DNA from: Effrenium voratum
Lineage: Eukaryota > Sar > Dinophyceae > Suessiales > Symbiodiniaceae
DNA: 64,000 nucleotides
Reading direction: 5' to 3'
Assembly (NCBI GenBank): GCA_963377175.1
Contig: CAUJNA010001479.1
Coordinates: 1 to 64,000, forward strand
The notes under the pieces are model-generated. The model had not been told where the DNA came from. It made no database searches and was given only the letters and a program-made list of their open reading frames with translations. Both the position numbers and the translations under genes were made by a program. This document shows positions 24,225 to 36,500 of this stretch, one piece after another (positions within the stretch are counted from its first letter, which is position 1; each line of letters starts with the position of its first letter).

Positions 24225-24390
24225 TCACCGTCTGACTGGGCTCACTTGTAGGGTATCATATCAACCGATTTCACCGTCTGACTGGGCTCACTTGTAGGGT
24301 ATCATATCAACCGATTTCACCATCTGACTCTCACTTGTAGGGTATCATATCAACCGATTTCACCGTCTGACTCTCACTTGTAGGGTATGA
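24225..24390. repeat. Tandem repeat of about 46 bp, four copies
   Basis: Units start TCACCGTCTGACT and contain CTCACTTGTAGGGTATCAT, at about 24225, 24271, 24317 and 24360. The last two are about 43 bp because GGG is missing. The array ends about 30 bp past the stop of the spermidine synthase gene, so it lies in its 3' UTR or just beyond. Confidence 0.9.
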
Positions 24391-24421
24391 TCCATCAACC
24401 CCTGACTAGGAAAGGAGGTGT

Positions 24422-24538
24422 TTAGAATAATAAGGAGAAGAAAAAAAACTGTGTACCCACGCCATTTGCAGCCGGACGTTCCCTGGCCTGCACCTCCAGT
24501 CGTCGCTTCAGAAAGGCAGGCAGCGCGAAGGCTGCGGC
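24422..24538 (-). CDS. SPDS: SPDS terminal exon: [11 protein letters not shown], stop TAA
   Basis: Acceptor [26 protein letters not shown] is the enzyme's C-terminal block. The frame then runs through a T-rich stretch (FFFFSLLF) to TAA at 24424-24422. Confidence 0.85.
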   Translation of the reverse strand, partial: AAAFALPAFLKRRLEVQARERPAANGVGTQFFFFSLLF

Positions 24539-27500
24539 CTTCCCGAAGGTGGTCTTTTGGGTCGTTTCTTTGGGTCGTTTCTGTGAGGCTGCGATCCTCA
24601 AACTACACCCGAAAAATTGAACATTGCGACTTTGTTGATTTTTTTATTTGGGGTATGCAATAATTGGAGTGTTTATTTGTGTATGTGTTTTCTTGTTTAT
24701 ATGGAGTGGGCTCCCTATGCTTGCTCGATGCTTCTTTGGTTTGACCCCGTGGCTGATGTAGTCTGCGCACCGAATCCTTATTTTCAATAACAAAGCGAGC
24801 TGAGTAGATATGAAAAGGGAAAGATAGCGAGGAGTAAAGGTTGGATATTTTTGCAAGGTAGTTTCAGGTACATAGGGGTGTTGCCAGGCAAGAGGCTTCA
24901 GGTACGACTGTTTGGGGCTGGTGCTTTGCGTCGGGGGGGGGGGGGGGGGTGGGGATGAAATTGGGCAAGCGAAAGTCAATGGCACTATCAACGTTGCTAA
25001 ACAAGCATTCGCGGCACAACTGCAAGCAGGAATCTACCTCAACACTAAATGAGTTGGCAGAAGCCAGAAGCAGAGCAGGCAATTTCTGCCAAAAGATACG
25101 AAAGTAAGTTGGACAAGCGCAAGACTTTGCATGAGCGCTTTATTTATATGAAAGATTTGCTGGCATGAACGAAGATGCGGGAAAACTATGTACATCGAAG
25201 ATTTGAACATGTACCAGAACCTTCGCGGTTGCCGCAGCTGCAGGGAAGTCAACAGCTTCGAGTCAATTTCGCGAGATACTGGCTGCATTGCTGGCAAAAA
25301 TGAGTCAGCATCACCAGCATCACCAGCAGCATATGCTGCATTCCTAGCATCACCTGCCTGCATCATGAGCATCTCTAGCAGGCCAAATGCGCCCAAACAG
25401 CAATTATTGAACACACATTTGAGAAAGTCGGAAATGACCACCCAATGTCAATCTTCAAATGCAATCACAAATGTGTCAGAGCCGGAAAAGCTCTCCAAAA
25501 GATGAGTGAGATGAGGAATGGTCAGTGGGTTACTTCCGGGAATCCTGTTCCAGGAACTCTTTGGTGTTTCGCGGTGGTATCTGGGTAAATCATCAAACCC
25601 TGGTATTAAAAAGGCAGCGGTTGGGGTTCTTCGTTTTTAACCTTCATCTACCCGGGTGTGGATCGTGGCTCATCTGGGTAAATAACTATGACTCGCGAAT
25701 CGGAATCACAACTCGGAGAGCTCAGACTTCATCTCAGACGTCTCTCTGAATCCAAGAATTTGGCAGGTTCCATCGCAAAAAGTCAGAAGCTCCGGCCAAT
25801 CTCATGTAGAACGTCCGCCGCTTTTGCTGGCTCCGACTCAACAAACCGTCAAAACGCCTTGCCAAACGGAGACTGAGTTGCCGAGTGGCCCCTTTTTGAG
25901 CGACCAGGTCAGCCACACGAGGCTGGATCCTTCGGTCCAAAATTTGGTGCCCCCCCCCCCCCGAACCCGGGCTCCGCGCGTGCATCTCTGGGGTGTAGTA
26001 GCGCAGCTCCATAGCCTCCGGCCTTGAAAAAGATCTTGCGAGTTGACTGTCACTTTTGGTTGGACCAATCGCCTCATGAGTACGCATCAACAAATCAGGG
26101 CGAACGTTGGTTGATCCAATGGGCCGCAAGCAGCAAAGAAGCGGCGCCCAAGGCATTTTCACTTTGGGCTCCAAGATGATAGGGACTAAAAAGGCCTACC
26201 TTCATTTCACAAGGGGTAATCAGGTACTAGACCCCCTTTGGAAATGTGACACGCGTTAAATCAATATTGGATCCCTGAAAATGGGCACCTGCCTTTTGGT
26301 CTAACCGGAAGGGTGTGACTTTACGCACCCAATACCAAGCTCTCCAGGCAATATGAGAGACACCCAAGGTCTCCCCCCTGTGGTTCTGCCTCATGGTCAT
26401 AGTCCCCTTAGGCATTCCGTGGACAAAACGGAAAAACGCTGCTGGTCCAAAAGCAACCCTCCCCCCCTTTGGTAGTGGCACAAAATATATTGAGCCGAAA
26501 CACGTAGGATCTTTGCAGTCCTAGCAGGAACTACGATACATGTACGAATGAGGTGTCTACCCTGGCACCCACGAAAGTGCAAATTCCAGAAAAAAAGTGA
26601 AGTTCCTACCCCATCACAAGTTTGCGCATATCTGCTTTCGAGTCCATGTTCACTGTATCCCACTTTGTGTCCATGCTGTGTCTCTTTCTGAACCCGTTTT
26701 GGGTCTGCTTTGAAACACTTGGTGGGTCAAACATAGGTACCCGAAATGGATTGCCTTGGCAACTGGAACCAAGGACGACAAACCTGCGGTTCATATCCTG
26801 GTGGTGTAATTTCCCCATACCCATTTGGCTGCGGCTCAAACAGCCGGTACCAAAATGGAACCCTGGCAAGTGGGAACATGGACCAAAACCTGCGGTTTGC
26901 CCCTCCTGCTTGATTTTGAGCCACATGTATTTTTGAGTTCCCGTGACACCCAAATTGCACCCCGGCGCCCCTTCCTTCCCTCGCGGCCCCGACTCCCTCC
27001 GAGGGTGGCGGCAGGAAACCTCGCCTGCAAGCGACATCCGTCTCTTCTCTTTTTTTGGGGGGAGCCCTTTTTGGTTGGTGTCCAAGGGAAACGAAAATGA
27101 CAACCACCAAAAGAATGGAGGTTCGGCATGTGTCAGGCTCAGGTCAAGGGGCTGTGTGACGCATCCTTCCACATGTTTGGCGTCAGTGAAAACCAACATA
27201 ATATTTACCAGTCATGACTGCTGACTGCTTCAGAGTTAACCCATTTTTGTCACTGCAACAAAGAACCAACTCGTTGCCCTACTAGCTTGCAACTGGAAGC
27301 CACTAAACTCACATGAGTCTGTGTAACTTCTTTGCCACCCCCTTTTCGTGATTCTCCGCGGGAGCGACCCTCTTGGGTGGCTTGGATAAACCAAAAGGGA
27401 AACAATTTATGGTTGCACCTGGGTTGGTCTCCGACCTGCAAAACGAAAACACCTGTTTGCTAGCTAGTAGGGAACCAACGCATATTGCAGTTCCTCTGAA

Positions 27501-30479
27501 GTCCCATCCACTGTTTGCCGCCAGGGGTTACACAAAACCATCTTGAAGGAGAAAGGGATCGGCGGGTCTCACCAAAGAGCACCAAACCAAAAGATTTCCA
27601 CCTTCTGTTGCATTTTAGAGAATCGGTCCTTCTGTGATGTCAAAGTAGGCCATCCCTTCAACAACATCATTTTGAAGGGAATTGTTGTTGGTGTTACAGG
27701 AAGTGGCTTAACACCCCAGTGTTCACATTCACGAACACTCCACTTATCAAGGTCCAATTTGAGTGGGACTCCGTTCTTTCAGGGGGAACCCAGGGTGAAC
27801 GTGGTTTTTGACGGAGCCATGAACATGCTGAACTGCCCATTGAGGTCCCTTTGACACAATCCGAAACACAAAAGCAAAGCAAGCGAAGCGGCCGAGACCC
27901 GCGAAGCCTCCAGAAGCAGTCGCCTTCCGCGCCAGGAAAGCACCAATCTGGCCCGAGGGGTACGTAGGCACCTAGCGTTGATCCATGGACCAAGCGGGCA
28001 CATGAGCGGGGATGTCACCCATGAACCCCTCAAGGCCTAATTTGGCCATGAATCTTAAGAGTTGGATGCACCTCCAAAGTGGTTGGTGGACATGAATGAT
28101 GTCCAACAAAAGGGCTCCTACTCAAAACTCATGCCCATTTAGGGCTACCTGGGGCTTGTCGGTTGATACCCCGGGCGTAGCCTGGAAACTGCCAAAGTGG
28201 GCTTCGGTTTTTTCAAGCTTCTTGACTGGGCAGCTCTTGGTGGGATGGTTCATGGTTGGAACACCCTGAAAAACAAGCAAGCGACGTCCACCAAAGACTT
28301 CCGAAACAAATTTCAGAATTCCGAACGGCACAACCAAAAAATTGGGTGGTGTCCCAGTTGCTTTCCCCTTCAAATAGACCCCAAAAAAAAAAAACGTTGC
28401 CCGGGATGCCAAGGTAACAAATAACCGACGCCACCCAGAGAAGTTTCTTGGAACCGTCAGGTAGCAATTCTGCCTGGTGGCCAAATGCATCCTAAGGCCC
28501 CAAGAAGTGGTAAGTGCAAGGGCCATTCTGGTACCGCGCCATGTTCTGTTTTGGGAAGAAGCATTCCTGAGTGCGTCTGTGGGATATTGTGCGAAGTAAA
28601 TACAAATAACAAGCCGTGTTTGGGCGAATCCTGTTTCTGAAGATGTGCTTGTGGAAAATGCTCACAAGGCACGTTGGGTGAAGGCAGTCGTTGGTCCATG
28701 TGAAAGCCACCTACATAGTTGCTTACTACCCTCGAGTCAAATTTTGAGTGGAGCTCGCTCCAATTCGCGAAGCGAATCGTGGCACCAACGCGCGAAGCTT
28801 GGGAAATCAGCCAACTGAAAGCTTGTCATTGGGCGATTCGCTCTGATTTCATGCGGGAAATTTGCAATGCTTGAAACAACCGCCTTTTGGTTTCCCTTTT
28901 CGGGAACCAAATGCCTTCCCTGGTTTCCTTTTTTCGGGGTGGATTGGATTCTGGAGTGAAGGAAATGTCTCATGTACCCACAAGAACCAGCGAATCCAGC
29001 CCAGAAACCCGTTCCATCTGCCCAAGGAGTTTGCCTGAATACTGGCGTACTCCGCCGATGCAAAGCACGCCTCGAGCGAGCGAAATCACCACAGCCCAGT
29101 CAAGGGGCCATGGATGGCAGCGTGGTAGGTCTGTTTAATCTTATCCTTAAACTGAGCATCTCTAAGTGATGTGGCCATGGGTCAAAAGCCCGTACCCCCA
29201 GTGAACATCCCAATCACCACTAAAATAGGCTAAAATTGGTGCACATACCCCAAAAATGGTACCATTGGTGTTGACCCACGGCCATGTTGTTAAAGGGAAA
29301 CAAACAATGTTTTGGCAATGTTGAGATTCTCGCAGAAGAAAATCAACACTTGAATGGATCCAGCCTTAGACTGGCAAACAACTTGGGAGGCGACAAGTCT
29401 CAGCGCCAAACTTCCTGACGCGATCTGTGCTCATGGTGAACCATCAGGCACGAACCCAGGGATACCCGCAAGGTACTGTGCAGCCATTCATTGAAACTGA
29501 CATGTTCAGACCCCAGTGTAGCTAACAAACCTCCTGGAAGTTGTAGCTGTGTGTGTGTGTGTGTTTGTATAGACACCACGTGTCCAACCCTGCAAGCCAC
29601 GCAGTCTCAGACCAAAAATCCTGGCCAAGACTTGGCCGACTGGTTCTCGGCTTCCGTCTTGGATCCCCTCGACAGCCACGGGAAGCTCTGCCGGGATGTT
29701 GGCAAACTGACAGGTCAGATCTTGTTGGCCCTCGAGCCCGAAAGCAACAACCCCCCAAAACCTGGGCCCCGGGTGGGCAAAACCGCCCCCAAACGAAAAG
29801 CACTGGTAAAATCAGGGCGTCCCTTGCTGGAACAAAATGTGTAGCGGCCCTCAAAAAAAGGAAGAAAAAAAAGCAAAAACGAGAAAAACAAAAAAAAAAA
29901 GAGAGACACCCCCGATGGATTCGTTCCATGTCCGGTTTCCTCGTGGCTGTTGCTTCATTGCGAAACCCGTTGCCCGCTCCAAGGCAAGCAGGGATCCTTA
30001 CGTTACACACCTGAACATTGCCCTGTAAATGGTGGTTTCCCTTTATTTTGGGGGAAGAAGCCATGCTTCAAATGGGCGAAATGTATCTTTTAAGGAGCCC
30101 TGGAAAACCACCGGCACCGAGACCCGCTGGGGCATCGACGCCATAGTCCTTCACCATCGTCGCAATCAGCCCCTGGCAATCGATGCCCCGTGCCAAGCCC
30201 GGCAATGCCACAGGCAAACCAAAAGCAACAGTGCAGGAAAGAAGGAGCTTCAGAACTAACTTTAGCTCTTGATATTATTCTGCTTCTTCTTCTTCTTCTT
30301 CTTCTTCTTCTTCTTCTTCTTCTTCTTCTTCTTCTTCTTCTTCTTCTTCTTCTTCTTCTTCTGTTCCTCCTTCCTCTTCTTCCTCTTCTTCCTCTTCTTC
30401 CCCCTCTTCTCTTCTTCTTCTTTGCTTCTTATTATTCCTCTTCTCGTCGTCTTCTTCTTCTTCTTTTTCTTCTTTTTCT

Positions 30480-30511
<32 letters not shown>

Positions 30512-33500
30512 TTTTTCTTCTTTTCTTCTTCTTCTTTTCTTCTTCTTCTTTTCTTCTTCTTCTTCTTCTCTTCTTCTTCTTTTCTTCTTCTTCCTCTTCT
30601 TGTTACTCTTGCCACCATCCATGCAACATACGTCTTTCGCACCTTGCCTCGTTGAGCCAGACGCACTCCCCTTGGGAGCAAACGACCCCTCCCGGCTTCA
30701 AGATGCGGTGGGCGTTCCTGGTCGGTCAAATGAAAACTGGGTGTTTCAGAATATGGCCCGGGTCAAAAGCCCATACCCCCAGTGAACATCCCAATCCCCA
30801 CTAAAATGGAACCCCAAATTGTTACCGTTGGTTTTGACCCACAGCCACACGAATTCGGACTCCATGGCGGTGCTCCTTCTGTTGTCCCTTCAAACCAACA
30901 CCACCATGTCTAGCCTCCAACGAGGCCAAGCTGCCTACCGTGATACCACTGGGGGAAAAAGAAACAAAAAGGCGCATTCACACGGTATCTGGGAAGCCCC
31001 TCATTCCCACAACCTTCTCGTGGAGAGGTGCCAAGGTTGTGGCTCTTGGGCCCAGGCGTCAAAGGCGGCACAAAACAGCACGGGAACACGAAATCCAACA
31101 GGGCACAGCGGAAAGTCCTCATGGAATGTACACCACGCATGGCTCAAAGCAACCGGCAGTTCAGCCAAGCAGCACGTAGAACTCCTTGGAAAACCTGAAA
31201 TGCTCTCGTTTTTGGGAGTTGGAACCGCTTTTGTGTGGTTTTAAAGGGGAAACCAGAAGCAAAAAAGTTAAAAGGACACACCCAGATGTCACCCAGTGCT
31301 GAAACTGGAGAAAGGGTGAAACGCGCCCCCAATACGGTTGTGTTGTAAAGTGGCAGCTGCCCAAATATCACAGGTTTTGGATATGGGAGTGGTCTGCTTT
31401 TCCAGTGCTGAAGTGAATTTTGGGCCAGTATCGAGGGTGAACTTAAAATCCTAGAGTAACCGTTCCAAATGAATCAGGGATGGTTCCCCCCGTCTGGTGG
31501 ATTTATCTATTTCACTTGCTGACAACATGGCAGTGCTTGCTGACATTTCTGCAATGGACCTACTCTCCTTCCAACAAAGGTAGAAGCTGACAAGGAGTTC
31601 TAGGACAATGACCGTCATTGACGAATGGGAGTTGTGCTTTTCTTGTTTATTTCTGTATTTGATTCCTTCCTTCCTTGCTTGCTTTCTTGTCTTTTCTTTA
31701 CTTCCTTCTTTCTTCCTTTATATATTTATTTATTTATTTAGTTACTTAGTTATGTATTGGTTTTTTATATATATATATTTATCTGTTCCTTCTTTATTTC
31801 TTTCTTTCTTCCTTTCTTTCTTTCTTTCTTTCCTTCCTTCCTTCCTTCCTTCCTTCTTTCCTTCCTTCCTTCCTTCCTTCCTTCCTTCTTTCCTTCTTTC
31901 CTTCTTTCCTTCTTTCCTTCTTTCCTTCTTTCCTTCTTTCCTTCTTACTTTCTTTCTTTTCTTTCTTTCTTTTTTTCTCTCTTTCTTTCTTTCTTTCTTT
32001 CGTTCATTCGTTCGTTTGTTTGATCGTTCGTTCGTTCGTTCGTTTGAGGGTACCCTTGTTCATTGGTTTTAAGGCAAACCAAAAGGACACCAACCATTGT
32101 GGGGTCCTCTCATTGTGAGGCAAACCCGAATGAATGATTTATCCCACACTGATCATTGGACCAATCCAAACCTACCACTACAACACACAAGCGCACAGAT
32201 GAACCGCAAGTGGCAAATGACAAGCTTTAGGCTGGTTGCAAACAAGGTTGCCCCGGCTCACCCCAAAACCGGGCGAGCAAAAAGACGCGCCGCCCTCGGT
32301 CCTCGGTGTCCTTCTGCAAACATCGCTGGCAAAAGTAGCTGATAAGAACCAAACTGACAGTGGAATCCGTGACTTGTCAAGCAAACTCACCCAAAAGGAG
32401 GCCTATGTCAGGAGTACAAAAGGTAGAAACCAAAATGTTCAGATTCCGTGTCATATACCAGTCTACCCCAAAAAATATATACAATAGCTTTGAGTGAGAC
32501 CCCAGCCACCTCTAACCCCCCAGAAACGAAGACGACCCCTCGCTGTCGCCGGAGCGCAGCTTCTCAGCAGGTCCCACTGGGTCGGAGGAGTCGACGATGA
32601 TGACGTCGTAGCTGTTCTCCTGCCATTCTGAGTCCAAGGGGCTGCATCACCGGATCCTAGAAGTAATTGTGAGAGCCCCAAAAATGCCACCAGGTTCGGG
32701 GATCCAGTTGCTGGTTCTGAGAGGATCCTTGCAAGCAAGCATGCTTCTAGACAAGATGTGACAGTCATTGTTGTGAGTTCTTTTTGAGTAGACGCATGCA
32801 CCTAGAAGTGAGGGCCCCAAAAATGCCGCCAGGTTCGGGGATCCAGTTGCAAGTTGTGAGAGGAGCTTTCGAAAAATCCAGTTGAAGATTGACAACTTGG
32901 GAAGGTGTCAAGTCTGTCAAAACCATCGAGTGGCTGCAAACTTGAGCCGCTGGCTGGGCTACTCGTGCTTCTGAAAGAGGAAATGGACCCACAGAGTCGG
33001 TTTCGATGTCCTTTTGGCGTCCCTTGGAAACAACCCAAAAAAGAGTGCGGAGCCCCGAACAGGCATAGGTGGTATATCTGGGATGATATGATTCTGGGTA
33101 ATCTGAAGTTGGTAGAATTACATTGTATATGTGTGATACATCATATGCAATACCAATTCGCCTAACTGTACAAAACAACAAAAACAACTATGTAGAGCGA
33201 GAGGGGTTGTTCATGACATACATATGCGTGGGGGGGCAGGGGTCACGGCTTCGCGCTTTTATGCTGGTACCGAGCCAGGTGTAAATGGCAACTCACCTAC
33301 CTGCTCAGGCCTCTAACCCCTCAGAGGACAGAGGCCCAACAAGGCAGATTCAAAAATCTTGCGCGCACCCCCTGTGCGCCATCACAGCGGTGGCGGGGTG
33401 GCGGTGGAGCCGAACTTGCCCGCGTGCACCCCCGGTTTCCCCCCACCGCATGCCCCTCAACAGGTGAGACAACATGCGTGGGGGGGCAGGGGTCACGGCT

Positions 33501-36500
33501 TCGCGCTTTTATGCTGGTACCGAGCCAGGTGTAAATGGCAACTCACCTACCTGCTCAGGCCTCTAACCCCTCAGAGGACAGAGGCCCAACAAGGCAGATT
33601 CAAAAATCTTGCGCGCACGCCCTGTGCGCCATCACAGCCCTTTCCATGCGTTCCCTCCTGGCTTACAGCGAAGGAAGAACAAGCGATCGCGCAACAGAAG
33701 GGCTTGGGAGGGTTGGGTTATGGTGAGTTGCCCAAGTTGTTGTAGGCCCTCGTCTAGATAGATTCGGGCGGTGGAGACCTGACTCCAGCGCCCCCGGATG
33801 AGAAGGTCATCCAAAGTAGCGCCCTCTTTAAAAGCAGTGGTGGCTCCACCTCTGCGCAAGCTGTATGGCTGGAAATTGAAAGCCTCAAGCTGAAAATGGG
33901 AAATCAACTTACTCCATTGTGCTCGGAACTGTTTTTGCGTGCACTGGAGCAAGCAATCATTGGGCTGGAGGCCGAAACAAAGGGCTGCCAAGCACTCAGC
34001 TGCTGTGGCATCTTTCAGAATCAGCTTTTCCAACTGGGACGCTTTGCGTTGGGAAGTTTTGGTATCCTGCAGGAAAATGACATGCTGCCCTGTGTTGAAA
34101 GGGGCCAACTGAACATCCTTTCTGCGAAGCAGAAACATCTCGCCCGTGCGCAAGAACAAAGCGAAAGCCACAACCACCATAAGGGCCATCCGTGTCTGCT
34201 TTATTCGAAGCAGAGCCCCTGCAAAAGACAAAGCCATATTTGCCGTCAAGGGGGTGGCCCGCGAAGGCATTTCCAATTTGTTCCACACACTCAAAAGCTG
34301 CCAGGCTTGAGGCAAGTGTCGTTTGGCCTGGGGAATAAAATGTTGAACGGCCGCGACAGTATAGGTGGCAACGCTTTTAGCATCACCCTCATGCCACAGG
34401 TTCTCTACAAAAGCACACAGCTTCCTGTCAAGCTCCTCCAGGGAATCCGGCAAGGAAGGAAACGTTTCCAAAAACAAGTTGAAGGCGAGAAAAACGGTAG
34501 CGTACCGGGTGCTAGTCTGGTGGGTCACAACATTCTGTCTCAAACTGCCAAGCTTTGCTCTCTCCGCTTTTCTTGCACTCTTAGTCGCGCGATTGACTGC
34601 CAGCCTTTTAGGCATTTAGCCGACTCGGGGCGTCAGCTGGGTTGAGCTCACTCTCAACCCAAGCCAGTAGAGGGTACAAGTTGTTCGCGACCAAGAGTGC
34701 GGAGAGCTTGCGGAGGACATTGTTCAGGCGTCGGCTGCTGCTACGCCCTTTCGTGGCCACGGCCAGGACTACTTGAGAATCCAGAAGGTGCAGAAACCGC
34801 ACTGAGTGACCACCAGGCCTACGGCAGCGCCATCTCACAGCCTGCAAGTAGCCAAAATGTTGATGTGTTCTTGGTGCACCCAAGAGTACGCTTGTGAAAC
34901 AGCCCACTTCCAGCGGGACACGTCGATTGCTGCTCGTGGGAAGCAATCTGGCCTGTAGATTGTTCCGACATCCAATCGGACATCGGAGCCGCGGAACTCC
35001 ACGCGGCGCAAGAACTGCTCTACCAGGTAGGCGGGCAAATCCCGGTCCATTGTAGTCTGCTCCACCGGCAGGACCAAGGACGCCTTTCCTCGCAGAGCCG
35101 CTCTTTCCTCTTCCACCTTGCTCTCCATCACCCGCTCGGCGGTGTCCAAATGACTTGCCTCTGAGTCATCCTCTTCCTCAACTGTCCTCTCATCTGTTTT
35201 CAGCACCTCATAAAAGGCCTGCTGAATTTCCCTTGGGCTGATGGCTTCCAGAACCCCCATTTCTGCACACCATCCATTTACCAAAGCGGCTACCACACCG
35301 CAGTGAAAGGCGTTCCCCACAGCAGCGCATCTCATCACCTCGCATGCCTCCTTCTCCTCAGCTGAGGTTGGGTCCTTCTTGCTCATGGCCCTTGTGTGGC
35401 CCGGCTCGAACCCCATAAGCCGCTCTCTCTCATTTGCATTCAAAGGTCGGAGTACTCCATCCGTGTTTTTCACCAAGAACTTCTCCTGATAGGTGTAGGG
35501 CGGGTACCGGTATCCATCTGCTGCCCATCTCTGTGTGTCCGTTTCGCTGCACTGACTTAGGCCTGCCGGCTGTGGGGGCGGCCTGTGCCTGGGAATCGTT
35601 CTGGTGAACGTCGGCCACCGGGCGCTCCCATCCTTCTCTCCCCAAGGCCAGTGCCAGCCCTTGTCCAACACCAACTCCAGTGGCTCCGTCTCACTCTCCA
35701 TCACCACTTCCACCAGTGACCTGAAACTCACCCCAACTCGGGGTCTGAGCTTCACCGGGCACCAGTAGAGCCTGGGCCTTCTCACCCAGGAGAGGTGCCT
35801 GGAACACGCCAAAATGGGCGTCCATCCTAAGGCTTCGATCATTGCTGCCACATCCTCATCATCCACCACCACATTTTCCACGAAGGACAGGCACCACATG
35901 TGCATCTCCGCCGCCAGCTCTTCGATCCACTTCATCTTTTCCACCAGCTGGAAAAATAACGCGGACCTTGGGTCCCCCAAGTGTTTCCGCTCGCTGCTCA
36001 GGCGCGACAGGCCTTGGCAAGGACTCCCTCCGCCTGACACCACCCCGGTGAGCCCGGGCACCCTTTTCAACATGGTCCTCAACTCCTTCTTGCTCACTTT
36101 GGTGATGTCCACCTTTTCGTCGCCAAAGGGCCACACTCTTCGGTGGAGGCGTCGGCAATCCCGATCCTTTTCCACAACGATCAGGTGGCCAATCCGCAAT
36201 CCGGCTAATCGACAACCACCACAGCCGGTCGTCCATCCACTCCAGCCTCATCCTTTCCACGCATCAGCTCTGGGGCTTCCTCGATGCCACTTCGCGATAG
36301 CCCTTTGGAATACACGGCCCCTCCTCCTTGTTCGCTCGCATCAGAGGCTGTGACGCAGGGGTCCAGCTGGGCCCGCAGATCGGTGAACCGCATTGGCTGA
36401 AGGCTCCCCGACAACAGTATCTCCTGGATGGTGTCGGCACTCAGCACTACTTGCTCTCCTCCTTTGGCAATCTGTTTCCAAATCACGTCCATGACTGAAA

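Noticed and set aside
30190..30804. Long poly-Leu, poly-Phe and poly-Glu/Lys frames
   Set aside because: Products of the CTT repeat on both strands. The real coding here is the spermidine synthase exon at 30648-30717 in another context.
31608..32072. Phe/Ser/Leu-rich 154-codon frame
   Set aside because: Translation of a polypyrimidine microsatellite.
33896..34645. 249-codon plus-strand frame
   Set aside because: Antisense shadow of the tyrosine recombinase gene.
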